In this document: piece by piece, positions 42,011-51,358 of the stretch
Numbering within the stretch: the stretch's first letter is position 1
Layout of the letters: every line of letters starts with the position of its first letter
Source of the DNA: an uncultured Oscillospiraceae bacterium
GTDB taxonomy: Bacteria > Bacillota > Clostridia > Oscillospirales > Oscillospiraceae
DNA: 64,000 bases
Assembly: GCA_910578505.1 (NCBI GenBank)
Contig: CAJTPV010000014.1
Location: 8,225 to 72,224, forward strand
Direction: 5' to 3'
Program-made: the position numbers and the translations under genes
The notes under the pieces: model-generated
What the model saw: only the letters and a program-made list of their open reading frames with translations
Databases searched by the model: none
What the model was told of the DNA's origin: nothing

Positions 42011-43455
42011 ATGCCAAACAGAAAACTTTTGAATTTCTTTTTCACCTGTCTGCTCCTGCTCACCCTGGCTCCAACCGCGCTGGCTGCCTCCGTTACCATT
42101 CACGGCGGTGAAGAGCTGGGGATGGCACATTTATCCGGCAGCGAGTATGTATCCGATGTGGCGGAAAGCGGCGGCGTACTCTATTTCATGGTAACGGATG
42201 CCGCCGATGGGTACCAGAAAAAAATTCTGAGCCGCCCGGTAAGCGGGGACGGACAGACAACTGTGTATACGCCCGACATGGCGGCGGGCTCCACGGAACT
42301 CTATTTTACCGGCATGGAACCGGCGGCCTCCGGCGGTCTATGGCTCCAGCTGGAGGACGGTCCTGGACAGGACGCGGCCCGGCGTGTGGCGCTGCTCCAA
42401 AACGGCCAGGCCGCCGCCCAGCAGACATCTACCAGCCGGGCCAGCCTGTGTCCGGAGGGCGCGGTCTGGCGGGAGGGCACGGATTTCGTCCGCTGGGACG
42501 GTACGCAGCTGACCCGCTATCCGATTCCCGCCGGGGCTGAGGAGACCGGCGACTGCGTTCTGCTCAGCGGCATGCCCTGTTTTGTCGACTATACCGGGAA
42601 AGCCGTCCGCGTCTATCAGCCGGACGGACAGACCAGGTCCATCTACACGCTCCCCGGCGGCAATTGCCGCGCGTCCCTCCATGCCTGCGGCGGCGATGTG
42701 TATCTGTCCCACTGCACAGGGGACGGCGTCAGCCCGTTTGTTTCCGATACCGCCCTTGTGCGGCTCCCCGACGGCAAAAAGCTCAGCGGTACATACTACA
42801 ATATACAGCGGCTCCGGCGTCAGCCGGACGGCACGGTGCAGGTGATGGCGGCGGACGGTTCGACAAATATTGTCACGTATACGCAGGTCTCCATCGCGCA
42901 GGACGCTCTGACCGAGCGGCTGGTGGGGGAGTATCTGACTACGGCGGAGGTCCCGATGCCCGCAATCGGAGCGGACGGACTGCCCTCCGGCTGGCGGTTT
43001 ACGGACAGCGCCGGCAATCAGTGGCTCTATGCGGGCGCCGCCGCGGACGGCGGTATTGCTGTGACAAAGCTGACCGCCGATGGCACAACCGTCGGCTATA
43101 CGGCGGCGCCGCTGTCCGGGTTCCCCCTGTATCTTCGCGGCGCAGGCGTCTCTTTTGACACAGAGCCGTATATCACGGACACGGGCTTTACGATGGTCCC
43201 CGTCCGGGGGGTGGCCTGCCTGTTGGATGCAGAGATTGCCTGGGACGGCGATACGCAGACGGTGACCGTCCGCCAGGGCGCGCTACGGTCCTGCTGACGA
43301 TCGGCTCCATGACAGCGCTGGCAGACGGTGTGGAAGTCCCCTTGGGGACCCCGGCGGTCATCACCGGCGGACGGACGATGCTGCCGCTCCGGTTCCTGAC
43401 GGAAACGCTGGGCGGAGAGATCCGCTGGGAAAATGGCGCGGTTTCTATCGACTAG
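42011..43455 (+). pseudogene. secreted protein with copper-amine-oxidase-like domain, frameshifted
   Basis: A 26-residue signal peptide (MPNRKLLNFFFTCLLLLTLA, cleavage after ALA) leads to about 350 residues of beta-rich, propeller-like sequence with no clear family, then a Cu_amine_oxidN-type stalk domain (TMVPVRGVACLLDAEIAWDG). At about 43285 the frame shifts in a GCGCGC run; the first frame stops at 43297 while the other continues TVLLTIGSMTALADG, TMLPLRFLTETLGG and EIRWENGAVSID to a TAG at 43453-43455, completing the domain. So the last 50 residues are lost unless the shift is a sequence error. The GAGGAGG ribosome site and promoter are intact. Confidence 0.75.
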
Positions 43456-43467
43456 AGACGAGAAACA

Positions 43468-43506
43468 GCGGCAGGTCCTGGGAAATTCCCGGAACCTGCC
43501 GCATTT
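43468..43506. terminator. bidirectional terminator before the aldolase gene
   Basis: GCGGCAGGT / ACCTGCCGC with an inner partial stem (GGGAAATTCCC), followed on the plus strand by ATTTTT. It serves the convergent secreted-protein and aldolase genes. Confidence 0.8.
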
Positions 43507-43520
43507 TTGTATCCTTGTGG

Positions 43521-44375
43521 TCAGCCCGCCTTGCCGTCGCTGCCGCAGACCTTGATCTTATCCATTACGTACTGCTTGACCTCTTCCCGGCCCTGGGCGC
43601 TGTACTTCTTGGGGTCAAAGGTCTCCGGATGCTCCTTGAGATAGGCGGTGACGCCTCTGGTGAAGGCAATGCGCAGGTCGGTGGCGTAGTTGACCTTGCA
43701 GATACCCCTGGCGATGCACTCCCGCACCGTGTCGTCGGGCACGCCGGAGGTGCCGTGGAGCACCAGCGGCACGGATACAACCTCCCGAATTTCGCTCAGC
43801 CGGTTCACATCCAGCTTGGGCACGCCCTTATAGACGCCGTGGGCCGTGCCGATGGCCACCGCCAGAAAGTCCACGTCCGTGGCCTCCACAAAGGTCTTCG
43901 CCTCCTGGGGGTCGGTATACGGATTGCCCTCGCCGCCGACGAGGTCGTCCTCTTTTCCGCCCACCTTGCCCAGCTCCGCCTCCACCGGGATGTTGGCGCT
44001 GTGGCAGGCGTCCACCACGCTCTTTGTCAGGCTGATGTTTTCTGCAAAGGGCTTGGGGGAGCCGTCGATCATGATGGAGGTGTACCCGGCGCGGAACGCC
44101 TGCATAGCCAGGCCGAAGCTGCTGCCGTGGTCCAGATGCATGACCACCGGCACTGCGGCCTTTTTCGCCGCCGTGCTGACGTTGGCATAGAAGTAGTCCA
44201 CGTCCGCGTACTTCACCGTGGAGGGGGTGGTCTGCAAGATCACCGGCGCGCGCAGCTCCTCCGCCGCCGCGACCACCGCCTGCACCATCTCCATGTTCTC
44301 CACATTGAACGCGCCCACCGCGTAGCGGCCCGCCTGGGCGTCCAGCAGCAATTGTTTCGATGTAACCAGTGGCAT
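43521..44375 (-). CDS. fba: class II fructose-bisphosphate aldolase
   Basis: Zinc-dependent aldolase of 284 aa, the length of the short class II (FbaA/GatY) group. Motifs: YAVGAFNVENMEMVQAVV at the N-terminus, HLDHGSSFG (zinc and catalytic residues, near 80-88), the GKVGGKEDD loop, AIGTAHGVYKG and LHGTSGVPDD (further zinc ligands), and NYATDLR. Fructose- and tagatose-bisphosphate enzymes are hard to separate by eye; glycolysis is the safe reading. AAAGGAGAG precedes the ATG. It has its own promoter within the end of the HAD gene upstream, so it is not simply the tail of the Ter cluster. Confidence 0.92.
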   Translation of the reverse strand: MPLVTSKQLLLDAQAGRYAVGAFNVENMEMVQAVVAAAEELRAPVILQTTPSTVKYADVDYFYANVSTAAKKAAVPVVMHLDHGSSFGLAMQAFRAGYTSIMIDGSPKPFAENISLTKSVVDACHSANIPVEAELGKVGGKEDDLVGGEGNPYTDPQEAKTFVEATDVDFLAVAIGTAHGVYKGVPKLDVNRLSEIREVVSVPLVLHGTSGVPDDTVRECIARGICKVNYATDLRIAFTRGVTAYLKEHPETFDPKKYSAQGREEVKQYVMDKIKVCGSDGKAG

Positions 44376-44409
44376 AAGATTGTATCTCTCCTTTCAGCAA
44401 CTTGCTGAT

Positions 44410-45207
44410 CTATTCTAGCACATCCGGGCACGGCTGTAAATGCCGCCCGACGAAATTTTCCGGCGGCCGCAACGTCTCCAGCACATCGCAGATCTCATCG
44501 GAAAAGGGCCTCTCCCCGGCGGCGGCGATGGTGTTGGCGCAGCGCACCTGCCCCGCGATGGCCTGGGGCGCGATGGCGTAATCCGCCGCATTCAGCATGG
44601 GAAGGTCAAAGACGCTGTCCCCCGCCGCGATGGCCGTATCCACAGCAAACCGCTCCCGGAACCGCGCCAGCGCCGCCCCCTTGTGGATACTCCTGGGCAG
44701 GCAGTACAGCTTCCCCCGGTCCGCCCGGACGGCCAGCAGACTGCCGTCCACCGCCTCCCGCAGCTTCCGCGCCGTGTCCTCCGGGTCGCCGCACAGGGCG
44801 TAGGCCATCAAGTCCATGGGCGTGCGGACAGGGTCCGCCAGGGATTCAAAAATGCGGACCGCCCGCTCCAGCTCCCGCAGCTCGTTGGCGGCCAGCCGCC
44901 GGGTCTCCGCCAGCCACGCCCGGTCTGTCTCGCCGTCCGCCAGCAGCACGCCGCCGTTGCAGACCAGCGCGTACCGGCAGGGCAACAGGGTCCGGAACAC
45001 GGTGACGCGCTCGTACTGCTCACAGGACCGCATGGTCACCGGGACCAGCCGCAGCCAGGCGGCGTTTTGCAGATATGCCAGCGTCCGGCAGGTCATATAG
45101 CTCTGCTCCCTGCCGTTCAGCAGCTCCACCACCAGCTTCTCCCGGGGCAGCGCAATGCGGTGGGAGAAGATCAGGGTGCGGTCCAGGTCAGAGAAAAAAG
45201 CCGTCAT
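44410..45207 (-). CDS. HAD family phosphatase of the Ter cluster
   Basis: 265 aa, sucrose-phosphatase-like (C2-cap) HAD hydrolase. Motif I is FFSDLDRTLIFS at the N-terminus, motif II CNGGVLLADG near residue 90, motif III lysine in SIHKGAALARF, and motif IV AAGDSVFDLPML near residue 210. I take the ATG at 45207, seven bases after GGGGGA; an ATG two codons earlier is too close. It lies 16 bases after the StiP-like gene. HAD proteins of this kind belong to the metabolite-making module described for Ter gene clusters; its substrate is not known. Confidence 0.85.
   Translation of the reverse strand: MTAFFSDLDRTLIFSHRIALPREKLVVELLNGREQSYMTCRTLAYLQNAAWLRLVPVTMRSCEQYERVTVFRTLLPCRYALVCNGGVLLADGETDRAWLAETRRLAANELRELERAVRIFESLADPVRTPMDLMAYALCGDPEDTARKLREAVDGSLLAVRADRGKLYCLPRSIHKGAALARFRERFAVDTAIAAGDSVFDLPMLNAADYAIAPQAIAGQVRCANTIAAAGERPFSDEICDVLETLRPPENFVGRHLQPCPDVLE
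44412..44440 (-). promoter_or_regulatory. promoter of the aldolase gene
   Basis: On the minus strand TTTACA (44435-44440), 17 bases, TAGAAT (44412-44417), overlapping the last codons of the HAD gene and 35 bases before the aldolase ATG. Confidence 0.65.
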
Positions 45208-45223
45208 AGCCATATCCCCCGCC

Positions 45224-46276
45224 TCATGTGTCGGACATCTTCCGGATAAGGCCGCAGGCCCGGTAGTGCCGCAGGGGGTACTCCACCACCTCCACGCCTT
45301 TTTCCCGCGCCAGCTGGAACAGATGCCCCAGCCGCTCCTCATCCGCCAGATCGGCTGCCAGGATTTTCCACGGCACCCGCCGCAGCAGCACACGGGTAGC
45401 CTCCCCGATGCTGGGCTTGATGAGGTTGATATCCTCCACCCGGAACGTCCGGCTGATTTCCCGGACCTCCTCCAATCCGGCTCCCCACGGCTCTGTTCCA
45501 CCGCCGGGAGGGGCCGTGGGGACCCGGAACCGGCCCTCGATCTCGCCGATAAACTGATACGTCAAATCCCGGTCCCGCAGCTCCTGATAAAATACGGCCC
45601 CGTGGAAATCCCGCTCCCCGATGATATCGCGGCGCAGAAACGTCCGGCTCAGCAGGCCGGAGATGGTGGCGTTGAGGCAGGAGCTGGCAATCAGGAGGTC
45701 GTCCCGTGTGCCGTACTTCCCCGCCACACAGGCCGGGTCGGACAGCACGGCCAGACTGGGGTCCACCCCCGGATAATCCGCCATAGCCTCATTCAGCTGC
45801 CGCTGGATGGCCCCCTTGCCCGTCCAGCCGTCCACGAACTGGATGTCTGACCGCTGGTGGCGGGCCAGAATGTAGTCCATGGCATTGCGGTCAATGCCCC
45901 GGCCCCGGATGATGGAGATGGTGTAGTGGGGCAGGTCGGCCCCATAGCGCCAGCGCAGGTAACGGCGGAGCAGGATGCCCACCGGCGTCCCCGCACGGGC
46001 CAGGGACACCAGCGCCCCCGCCGGCCCCTTCTCCGCCCAGATCCACTCCGCCGCCAGGGCCACGGCGTCGGCGGTCGCCTGCCCGTACCGCGCCAGGGCG
46101 TCATCGTAGGCGTGGAGATAGGCCGCCGACGGCTCGTACTCCACCGGCAGCATCTCCGAATAGTGGGCGCCGCCCTGGATCAGCCGCTCCCGCTCCTGGG
46201 CCCCCAGAGGCGTCACCAGCCCGGTGACGTCCTTCAGCAGCACCGTCACGTCCTCCGGATGGTATGTACTAAACAT
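45224..46276 (-). CDS. StiP family protein (predicted cysteine protease/PELOTA type)
   Basis: 350 aa. The family, named for stress-induced StiP, is annotated as a cysteine-protease-like protein and always travels with phosphoribosyltransferases and HAD phosphatases in Ter-linked gene clusters. Visible conserved stretches: FSTYHPEDVTVLLKD at the start, IQGGAHYSEMLPVEYEPS, SLARAGTPVGILLRRY (PRTase-like), ISIIRGRGIDRNAMD, FVDGWTGKGAI and INLIKPSIGEATR. The ATG at 46276 has GGAGG five bases upstream and overlaps the previous gene by eight bases. Activity is inferred from the literature on the family, not tested to my knowledge. Confidence 0.85.
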   Translation of the reverse strand: MFSTYHPEDVTVLLKDVTGLVTPLGAQERERLIQGGAHYSEMLPVEYEPSAAYLHAYDDALARYGQATADAVALAAEWIWAEKGPAGALVSLARAGTPVGILLRRYLRWRYGADLPHYTISIIRGRGIDRNAMDYILARHQRSDIQFVDGWTGKGAIQRQLNEAMADYPGVDPSLAVLSDPACVAGKYGTRDDLLIASSCLNATISGLLSRTFLRRDIIGERDFHGAVFYQELRDRDLTYQFIGEIEGRFRVPTAPPGGGTEPWGAGLEEVREISRTFRVEDINLIKPSIGEATRVLLRRVPWKILAADLADEERLGHLFQLAREKGVEVVEYPLRHYRACGLIRKMSDT

Positions 46277-47408
46277 GCTCCCCTCCATACAGAATGAACG
46301 GCCTCATGCCCCAGAGCCCGCAGGCCGACGCCAAATCGCGGGGGCCGTCCGGATTGTCCGGGGCGGCGTCCGACAGGACAATGGCCGTATCATAGCGCTG
46401 CAGGTTATAGACGTAGGTGTTTCTGTCCTTTTCGTAAAAACTGCTCATTTCATAACCATTTGTAATCGGATATCCGCTGTCCGGGCTGATGGCGATGGGG
46501 CTGCGGGTGGTGGCGTGGACCGCCACGGATGCAGCGCTGCCGCCCGCCTCAATAGCCTGGGCCAGCAGCAGGGCGGGATACATACACTCCTCCGTCCCCA
46601 GCACCAGCACATGGCCCCGGAGACGGCTGCGCACCTTCTCCAGGGCCGCGTCCACCAGCGCCCCACAGCACCGCTGGTACTGTGCCACCGGCACGCCGAG
46701 GCGCGGGTTTGGCAGCGCACAGCCCAGATAGAGGCTCTCCGGCTCCTCCGCCGCGCTCCCCCGGCAGTCCACTGGCTCCATAGGCGTATATTGCAGGACA
46801 CGTGGTGTGTAATCCTCCTGGGGAATCCTGACCAGCCACCGGCACGTCACCCCCAGCTCCCGCAGCTGCTGTATATTTTCCTCCGACATCCGGTTGAGCA
46901 GGGACGCCGCGATCACCGGCATGTCCGCCATCTCCGGATACGTCTCCCGCAGCTGCCGGACCACGTTCCCCATGGTCCGGCCTGTGGACAGCTCATCCTC
47001 CACGAAGATCAGCTGCTTCGTATGCCGCAGCCGCTCCCGCAGCCCGTCGCCGCACAGCTTCTGCTGGGCAGCGTGGCTGTGCTCCTCCCGGAAGAGGACC
47101 CAGTCCCGCACCTCCGGCAGCCGCTCCCGCGTGGTGGTCAGATAGACGCAGTCAGCCGGGAAAAAGCCGGCTGTCACCGCGCCGATGGCGGTGGCCGTCT
47201 CCGCAAAGCCGACGACCAGCCCTGTGTCCGGGTATTCCGCCGCCAGGGCGCGGCCCAGGGCCTCCATCATCGCCAGCGCCTCCCCCGGTCTGGAGGGCAC
47301 GTGCTTTGCCTGCAGGGGGTTCACCAGCAGATAGGCCCGCTTGCTGGTGTCGCGGCGTCTGGCCAGCCGCAATATGTCCTGTTCCTGATAGTTTGCTCTA
47401 CTCAACAT
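46269..47408 (-). CDS. phosphoribosyltransferase with C-terminal TRSP domain
   Basis: 379 aa. The N-terminal half is a type I PRTase with its PRPP loop in LIFVEDELSTGRTMGNVV near residue 130 and the upstream GFAETATAIG. The C-terminal half (VLVLGTEECMYPALLLAQAI and RSPIAISPDSGYPITNG) is the TRSP domain always linked to this PRTase in Ter clusters. Together with StiP and the HAD protein it is thought to make a nucleoside-like metabolite. GGAGG lies ten bases before the ATG, inside the TerD-fusion gene end. Confidence 0.85.
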   Translation of the reverse strand: MLSRANYQEQDILRLARRRDTSKRAYLLVNPLQAKHVPSRPGEALAMMEALGRALAAEYPDTGLVVGFAETATAIGAVTAGFFPADCVYLTTTRERLPEVRDWVLFREEHSHAAQQKLCGDGLRERLRHTKQLIFVEDELSTGRTMGNVVRQLRETYPEMADMPVIAASLLNRMSEENIQQLRELGVTCRWLVRIPQEDYTPRVLQYTPMEPVDCRGSAAEEPESLYLGCALPNPRLGVPVAQYQRCCGALVDAALEKVRSRLRGHVLVLGTEECMYPALLLAQAIEAGGSAASVAVHATTRSPIAISPDSGYPITNGYEMSSFYEKDRNTYVYNLQRYDTAIVLSDAAPDNPDGPRDLASACGLWGMRPFILYGGEHV

Positions 47409-48606
47409 CTACTCCATACCTCCTGCAAAGTGTCGCCAGCCCGCTCTGATAGCCGGCTCCGACAAAATTCACTCTCCACGCCCCTTTATAGCGGTAGACT
47501 TCCAACGCCACCACCGTCCTTTCCACACCCAAATCATCCATGGCAAAGCGGCAGAACTCCCCCTCCCCGCCGAACAGGCGCAGGCAGGGCCCCTCGACCA
47601 GGGAGAAATTCTCCGCCGGGTCACTGCCGTAAATGGAAAAACACACCGCAATCTTCTGCGTCCAGGCCGGGGCCTTGTCCAGCTCCAGCAGCACCAGCGG
47701 CTTTTCGTCGCTGGCGGTCACCTTGACGCAGCCCGTCTCCGACTCCGGATTGCTGAAAAAGATGAGGTCGTTATCGCCGCTCACCTTTCCGTCCTCCCGG
47801 AGCAGGAACACATACCCGTCCAGCTCCACGGGCCGCCGCACACCCCTGCAGTCGCAGGCAATCCGGAGTCCTGATTCCGTCAGGGGCATGCGCTGCCCCC
47901 GCACCGCCTGGCGTACCTCCGGGCCGGACTGCAGCCCGGCAGCAGGCGGGATCACCGGCGGCGCATCCATTTTCAGCGGCTCCGACACCGGCAGGGACCC
48001 CGACACCGGCGTGGCGTCCAGGTGGACCGGCGCGCCGCTGACCGCCTTGCCCGTCACATAGATCCGCCGGGTCACGTTGGTGCGGAGGAGCAGCTCGCCG
48101 TAGAGGATGGTGTTGTCCCGCACCGCGCCGGTTTCCAGCGTGACCCGGTTGACGCCCCGCCGGAGGCGGGAGGGCGCGGCCCGCAGGTCCTTGACGCCGC
48201 AGACCAGCGCCGCGTCCGCCGGCAGCGTCAGGTCGTAGGAAAAGGCGTTGACCTCGTCCGCCGCGAAGTCCCCCAGGGAGATGACGGACGGCAGGCTCCA
48301 CCCCTCCGCCTCGCCGGGCAGGCCCGCCACGTCGCCGCTGACCTCCACGCCCTCCAGCGCCGTGTCCCCGAACCGCGTCTCAATGGCGGTCCGGCAGCCG
48401 GTCTCCCCGGTCGCCTCCACCCGGAGGTTCCGGACCGTCACGCCCTGGGCGGCAACGGTCAGTACCGGCCCCTGGGGGGCCCACAGGGTGGAGTGGCCGC
48501 CGTCCACCGTACAGGGCCGGTCGATCACCAGCGGCCCCTCATACTCCCCCGGCGTCAGATGGAAATCCCCCGTCTGGCGGTTAAATGCATCCTGTATCCT
48601 GCTCAT
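47398..48606 (-). CDS. TerD-domain protein with N-terminal beta-helix-like region
   Basis: 402 aa. The last 170 residues are a TerD domain (KVSGDNDLIFFSNPESETGC, later LDKAPAWTQKIAVCFSIYG and the end WRVNFVGAGYQSGLATL, matching the FxAxGxGFxxGL end of TerD). The calcium-site acidic loop seen in the free TerD proteins (DNLTGAGDGDDE) is not evident here. The first 190 residues (GPLVIDRPCTVDGGHSTLW, VTVRNLRVEATGE) look like right-handed beta-helix repeats, a pairing I have not seen described. ATG at 48606 with AGGAGGG eight bases upstream. Sits between the TerF-like gene and the PRTase. Confidence 0.78.
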   Translation of the reverse strand: MSRIQDAFNRQTGDFHLTPGEYEGPLVIDRPCTVDGGHSTLWAPQGPVLTVAAQGVTVRNLRVEATGETGCRTAIETRFGDTALEGVEVSGDVAGLPGEAEGWSLPSVISLGDFAADEVNAFSYDLTLPADAALVCGVKDLRAAPSRLRRGVNRVTLETGAVRDNTILYGELLLRTNVTRRIYVTGKAVSGAPVHLDATPVSGSLPVSEPLKMDAPPVIPPAAGLQSGPEVRQAVRGQRMPLTESGLRIACDCRGVRRPVELDGYVFLLREDGKVSGDNDLIFFSNPESETGCVKVTASDEKPLVLLELDKAPAWTQKIAVCFSIYGSDPAENFSLVEGPCLRLFGGEGEFCRFAMDDLGVERTVVALEVYRYKGAWRVNFVGAGYQSGLATLCRRYGVDVE

Positions 48607-48632
48607 GGTGTTATCCCTCCTGTTTCCGGCTC

Positions 48633-49868
48633 TCAAATCATGCCTCTGCGCCTGATTTCACACAGCCACTGCGGGAATTCGTTGAGCAGGCGGCTGTAAA
48701 GCTCGCTGCTGCCGACCGCCTTGAAATCGTCAAGGGCAAAAAAGTTTGCATTGTCCACATAGCGCCCGCCCATGGTATCCAGGCGGTCAAGTACCCCATA
48801 ACCGCTATTGCTGCCGCCAACGCCTACAAACTGCCAGAAAATAGGGAATCGGGACGCTTCTGTGAGCAATTTCTTGATCTTACTCTCGCTGCACACACCG
48901 CCATCGGTGATAAACAGGACGTAAGCGGGGACCCGGCTGAACTGATATTCGTCGATAATCAGCCGCATGACCTTCGGCTCGTTGTTCTGTCCCCCCACCT
49001 CCCGCATCAGCCTGCGCCAGTCCTCGGGGACCGCCTGTCCATAATTGCGCAGATTGACGGACGGCATCCGTTTTGGCGTGGTTCCATAATACCAGAAATC
49101 CAGCTCTCCGTCATCATCGAATTGGACCGCCAGCGGCAGCGTTTTGTTCACGATCTCCTGCACAGTGCCGTTTTTGTACCGCTGGGTCATGGAGCCGGAA
49201 ATATCCAGCACCAGCGCCACCCTGGCTACGCAGTCCAGCAGGTTCCGCTTCTCCAGTTCCACCCGCAGCGGCTTGGCCAGCGAAACCAACTGCGGCGCCT
49301 CCCGCTCCAGTCTCTTCTCCAATGAGACCTTCTGCACCGCCGGTTCCGCCTCTGTCAGCTCCTCCCCGCCGTAGGCACGCAGCAGGTCGCCCAGGCCGCC
49401 GTTAAAGCCGCTGGCTACCGCACCGAAGCGCCATACCCCCTTTTTATACAGCTCAATGGCGATAATCGCCTTTTCCCTGTGAAAATCCGCGCCGCTTAGC
49501 CGGAGCTCCAGCACTGTCCGCCCGTTCTGCCGGATGGCCGCCGTATGGCCAGTAATATCGCTCATCGTCCCATTTCCATCAATGCTGACAGTAAACACCA
49601 GCTTTTGAATGGCGTCAGGCAGCTGCTCCAGGTTCACGACAAACTGTGCGCCGCTCCCGCTGGCCGCATATGTAATCTCCCGGTCGGGGGACTGGGGCTG
49701 GTTGTAAAAAACCATATAGCGGTCATCAGACAACCTGCCGGCCCCATCCACGCCAAAACAGCAGTAGTCGTAGACCGCACTGCCGGAGGTGTTCATCTGA
49801 ATATCCACACTCTGCCGCAGGTCCACATATTTCTCCAGCTGATCCCGCATGCCGCGCTGCAAATCCAT
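48633..49868 (-). CDS. TerF-like protein: TerD domain plus vWA domain
   Basis: 411 aa. Residues 1-175 are TerD-like (AVYDYCCFGVDGAGRLSDDR, KLVFTVSIDGNGTMSDI, FGAVASGFNGGLGDLL). Residues 215-411 are a von Willebrand A domain with a complete MIDAS site: VALVLDISGSM (D-x-S-x-S), the threonine loop and VLFITDGG. This is the layout of TerF. The vWA part should bind a divalent cation and a partner protein. ATG at 49868 with GAGGAG seven bases upstream. Close paralogue of the next gene's N-terminus, implying local duplication. Confidence 0.88.
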   Translation of the reverse strand: MDLQRGMRDQLEKYVDLRQSVDIQMNTSGSAVYDYCCFGVDGAGRLSDDRYMVFYNQPQSPDREITYAASGSGAQFVVNLEQLPDAIQKLVFTVSIDGNGTMSDITGHTAAIRQNGRTVLELRLSGADFHREKAIIAIELYKKGVWRFGAVASGFNGGLGDLLRAYGGEELTEAEPAVQKVSLEKRLEREAPQLVSLAKPLRVELEKRNLLDCVARVALVLDISGSMTQRYKNGTVQEIVNKTLPLAVQFDDDGELDFWYYGTTPKRMPSVNLRNYGQAVPEDWRRLMREVGGQNNEPKVMRLIIDEYQFSRVPAYVLFITDGGVCSESKIKKLLTEASRFPIFWQFVGVGGSNSGYGVLDRLDTMGGRYVDNANFFALDDFKAVGSSELYSRLLNEFPQWLCEIRRRGMI

Positions 49869-49881
49869 CTCGTCTCTCCTC

Positions 49882-51048
49882 TTATTTTCTGCCCGCGACC
49901 CAGCGCATGCCCCAGCTGTGGGCCTCATCCATCTGCCGGTGTCCTGGGAAAAACTGCACCAGCTTCTCCACGCTGAAGGTCTCGTCGCCGCAGTTTTCCA
50001 GCATGGCAATGGCGCACATGGGCAGATCGGAGCCGTACTCATCCATGCGCACGATGACCTCCTGACTGCCCGGACACTTCACCGTCACCACGCCCTTGGC
50101 CTCCGCCCAGTTGGCCGCGCCCTCGTAGATGAACGTATAGACCAGGATCCGCTTGATCTGCCGGATCATCTCGCCGTTGACCCGCAGGTTCTCGCCGCCG
50201 GTCACCGCGCCGGTCCTGTCGTCGCCGTCCAGGGCGATGAAGGGCGGTTCCCGCAGACTGCCGAATGCCTTGCCCAGAGCCTGCACGCACCCCTTCCGCC
50301 CGTCCTTCATCTCAAACAGGCACCCCAAATCCAGGTCAATGGCCGCAGGCCGGGGGGAGAAGAGTCCGCCCCGCTTCGTGGGCTGGCTCCAATTGAGGTT
50401 GATCAGGATCTCGCCCAGCGTACTGCCGCTCTTGCGCAGGTTGACCTTCTGGCCCTTGCGCAGCTCCACCTTGGCGGGGGCGGCCTCCGGCGGGGGCGGC
50501 GGGGCGGGCTCGCCGGACTCACTGCCGGTCATGGCCTCCTCGCCGCCGTAGGACCGCAGCAGGTCGCCCAGGCCGCCGTTGAAGCCGCTGGCCACCGCGC
50601 CCAGCCGCCACACGTCCTTACGATAGAGCTCAATGGAGATGATCGCCTTCTCGCTGTTGAAATCCGAGCCGCTCAGCTGCAGGGCCACGGCGTCCTGCCC
50701 GCCCTGACGGATGGTGGTCGTGTGGGCGGCAATATCCCCCATGGTACCGGCCCCGTCGATGCTGACGGTGAACACCAGCTTCTGCACAGAGGCGGGCAGC
50801 TGGTTCAGATTCACGTTGAACCGCGCGCCGGCGCCCTCCAACCTGTAGACGATCTCCCGGTTGGGGGACTGGGTCTGGTTGAAGAAGACCATGTACCGGT
50901 CGTCGGAGAGCTTCCCGGCGCTGTCCACGCCGAAGCAGCAGTAGTCATAGACCGCTCCTCCGGTCACGCTCATGGCGACCTCGATCTCCCGGTCAGGCCG
51001 GATGTACTGGTTCAATTTGCCCCGCATTCCTCGTTGTAGCTGCTGCAT
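49882..51048 (-). CDS. TerA-like protein: two TerD-superfamily domains
   Basis: 388 aa. An N-terminal TerD-like domain (AVYDYCCFGVDSAGKLSDDR, SIDGAGTMGDI, GAVASGFNGGLGDLLRSYGGEE) is joined by a proline-rich linker (PAPPPPPEAAPA) to a TerA-type C-terminal domain (VELRKGQKVNLRKSGSTLGE, AIDLDLGCLFEMKDG, ALDGDDRTG). The start is the ATG at 51048, six bases after AAGGAGG; the ATG two codons earlier abuts the site. The first domain is nearly the same as in the neighbouring TerF-like protein. Confidence 0.87.
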   Translation of the reverse strand: MQQLQRGMRGKLNQYIRPDREIEVAMSVTGGAVYDYCCFGVDSAGKLSDDRYMVFFNQTQSPNREIVYRLEGAGARFNVNLNQLPASVQKLVFTVSIDGAGTMGDIAAHTTTIRQGGQDAVALQLSGSDFNSEKAIISIELYRKDVWRLGAVASGFNGGLGDLLRSYGGEEAMTGSESGEPAPPPPPEAAPAKVELRKGQKVNLRKSGSTLGEILINLNWSQPTKRGGLFSPRPAAIDLDLGCLFEMKDGRKGCVQALGKAFGSLREPPFIALDGDDRTGAVTGGENLRVNGEMIRQIKRILVYTFIYEGAANWAEAKGVVTVKCPGSQEVIVRMDEYGSDLPMCAIAMLENCGDETFSVEKLVQFFPGHRQMDEAHSWGMRWVAGRK

Positions 51049-51064
51049 AGTCATCCTCCTTGTA

Positions 51065-51286
51065 TCAGTTTCCTGTCATATTCTTTCGAATCCGGTCCAA
51101 TTCCGTCACATAGGTCTCAAGATATCCGCACTGCGGACAGACGGCGGCTTTGACCTCCCCGAAGAAATTTTTCGGGAGCGTGCCCGTGGTGTTGGCCCGG
51201 CATACGCGCAGACAATCCACGTTCATCGTGGTCTTGACCGCCAAATCCTCGATCATCTCAGTATCACAGCGGATGCACTTTCTCAT
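51065..51286 (-). CDS. small six-cysteine zinc-ribbon protein
   Basis: 73 aa with cysteines at 4, 7, 25, 29, 50 and 53: CIRC at the start, C-x3-C in the middle, and CPQCGYLETYV near the end, a treble-clef or zinc-ribbon pattern. ATG at 51286 after GGGGGGTGAGCGT. It lies inside the Ter cluster between TerA-like and TerD genes, so it is likely part of it, perhaps binding nucleic acid or metal. No family named with confidence. Confidence 0.7.
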   Translation of the reverse strand: MRKCIRCDTEMIEDLAVKTTMNVDCLRVCRANTTGTLPKNFFGEVKAAVCPQCGYLETYVTELDRIRKNMTGN

Positions 51287-51358
51287 ACGCTCACCCCCCT
51301 TGAACAAAAGCGGAGGGCCCTCCGGCCCCCCGCATGTCGTTGGCCGCTCTGACGCATA

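Noticed and set aside
43521..44375. Class II aldolase as the last member of the Ter metabolite module
   Set aside because: Some Ter clusters include an aldolase-like enzyme, but this gene has its own TTTACA-17-TAGAAT promoter and typical glycolytic sequence, so independent housekeeping function is simpler.
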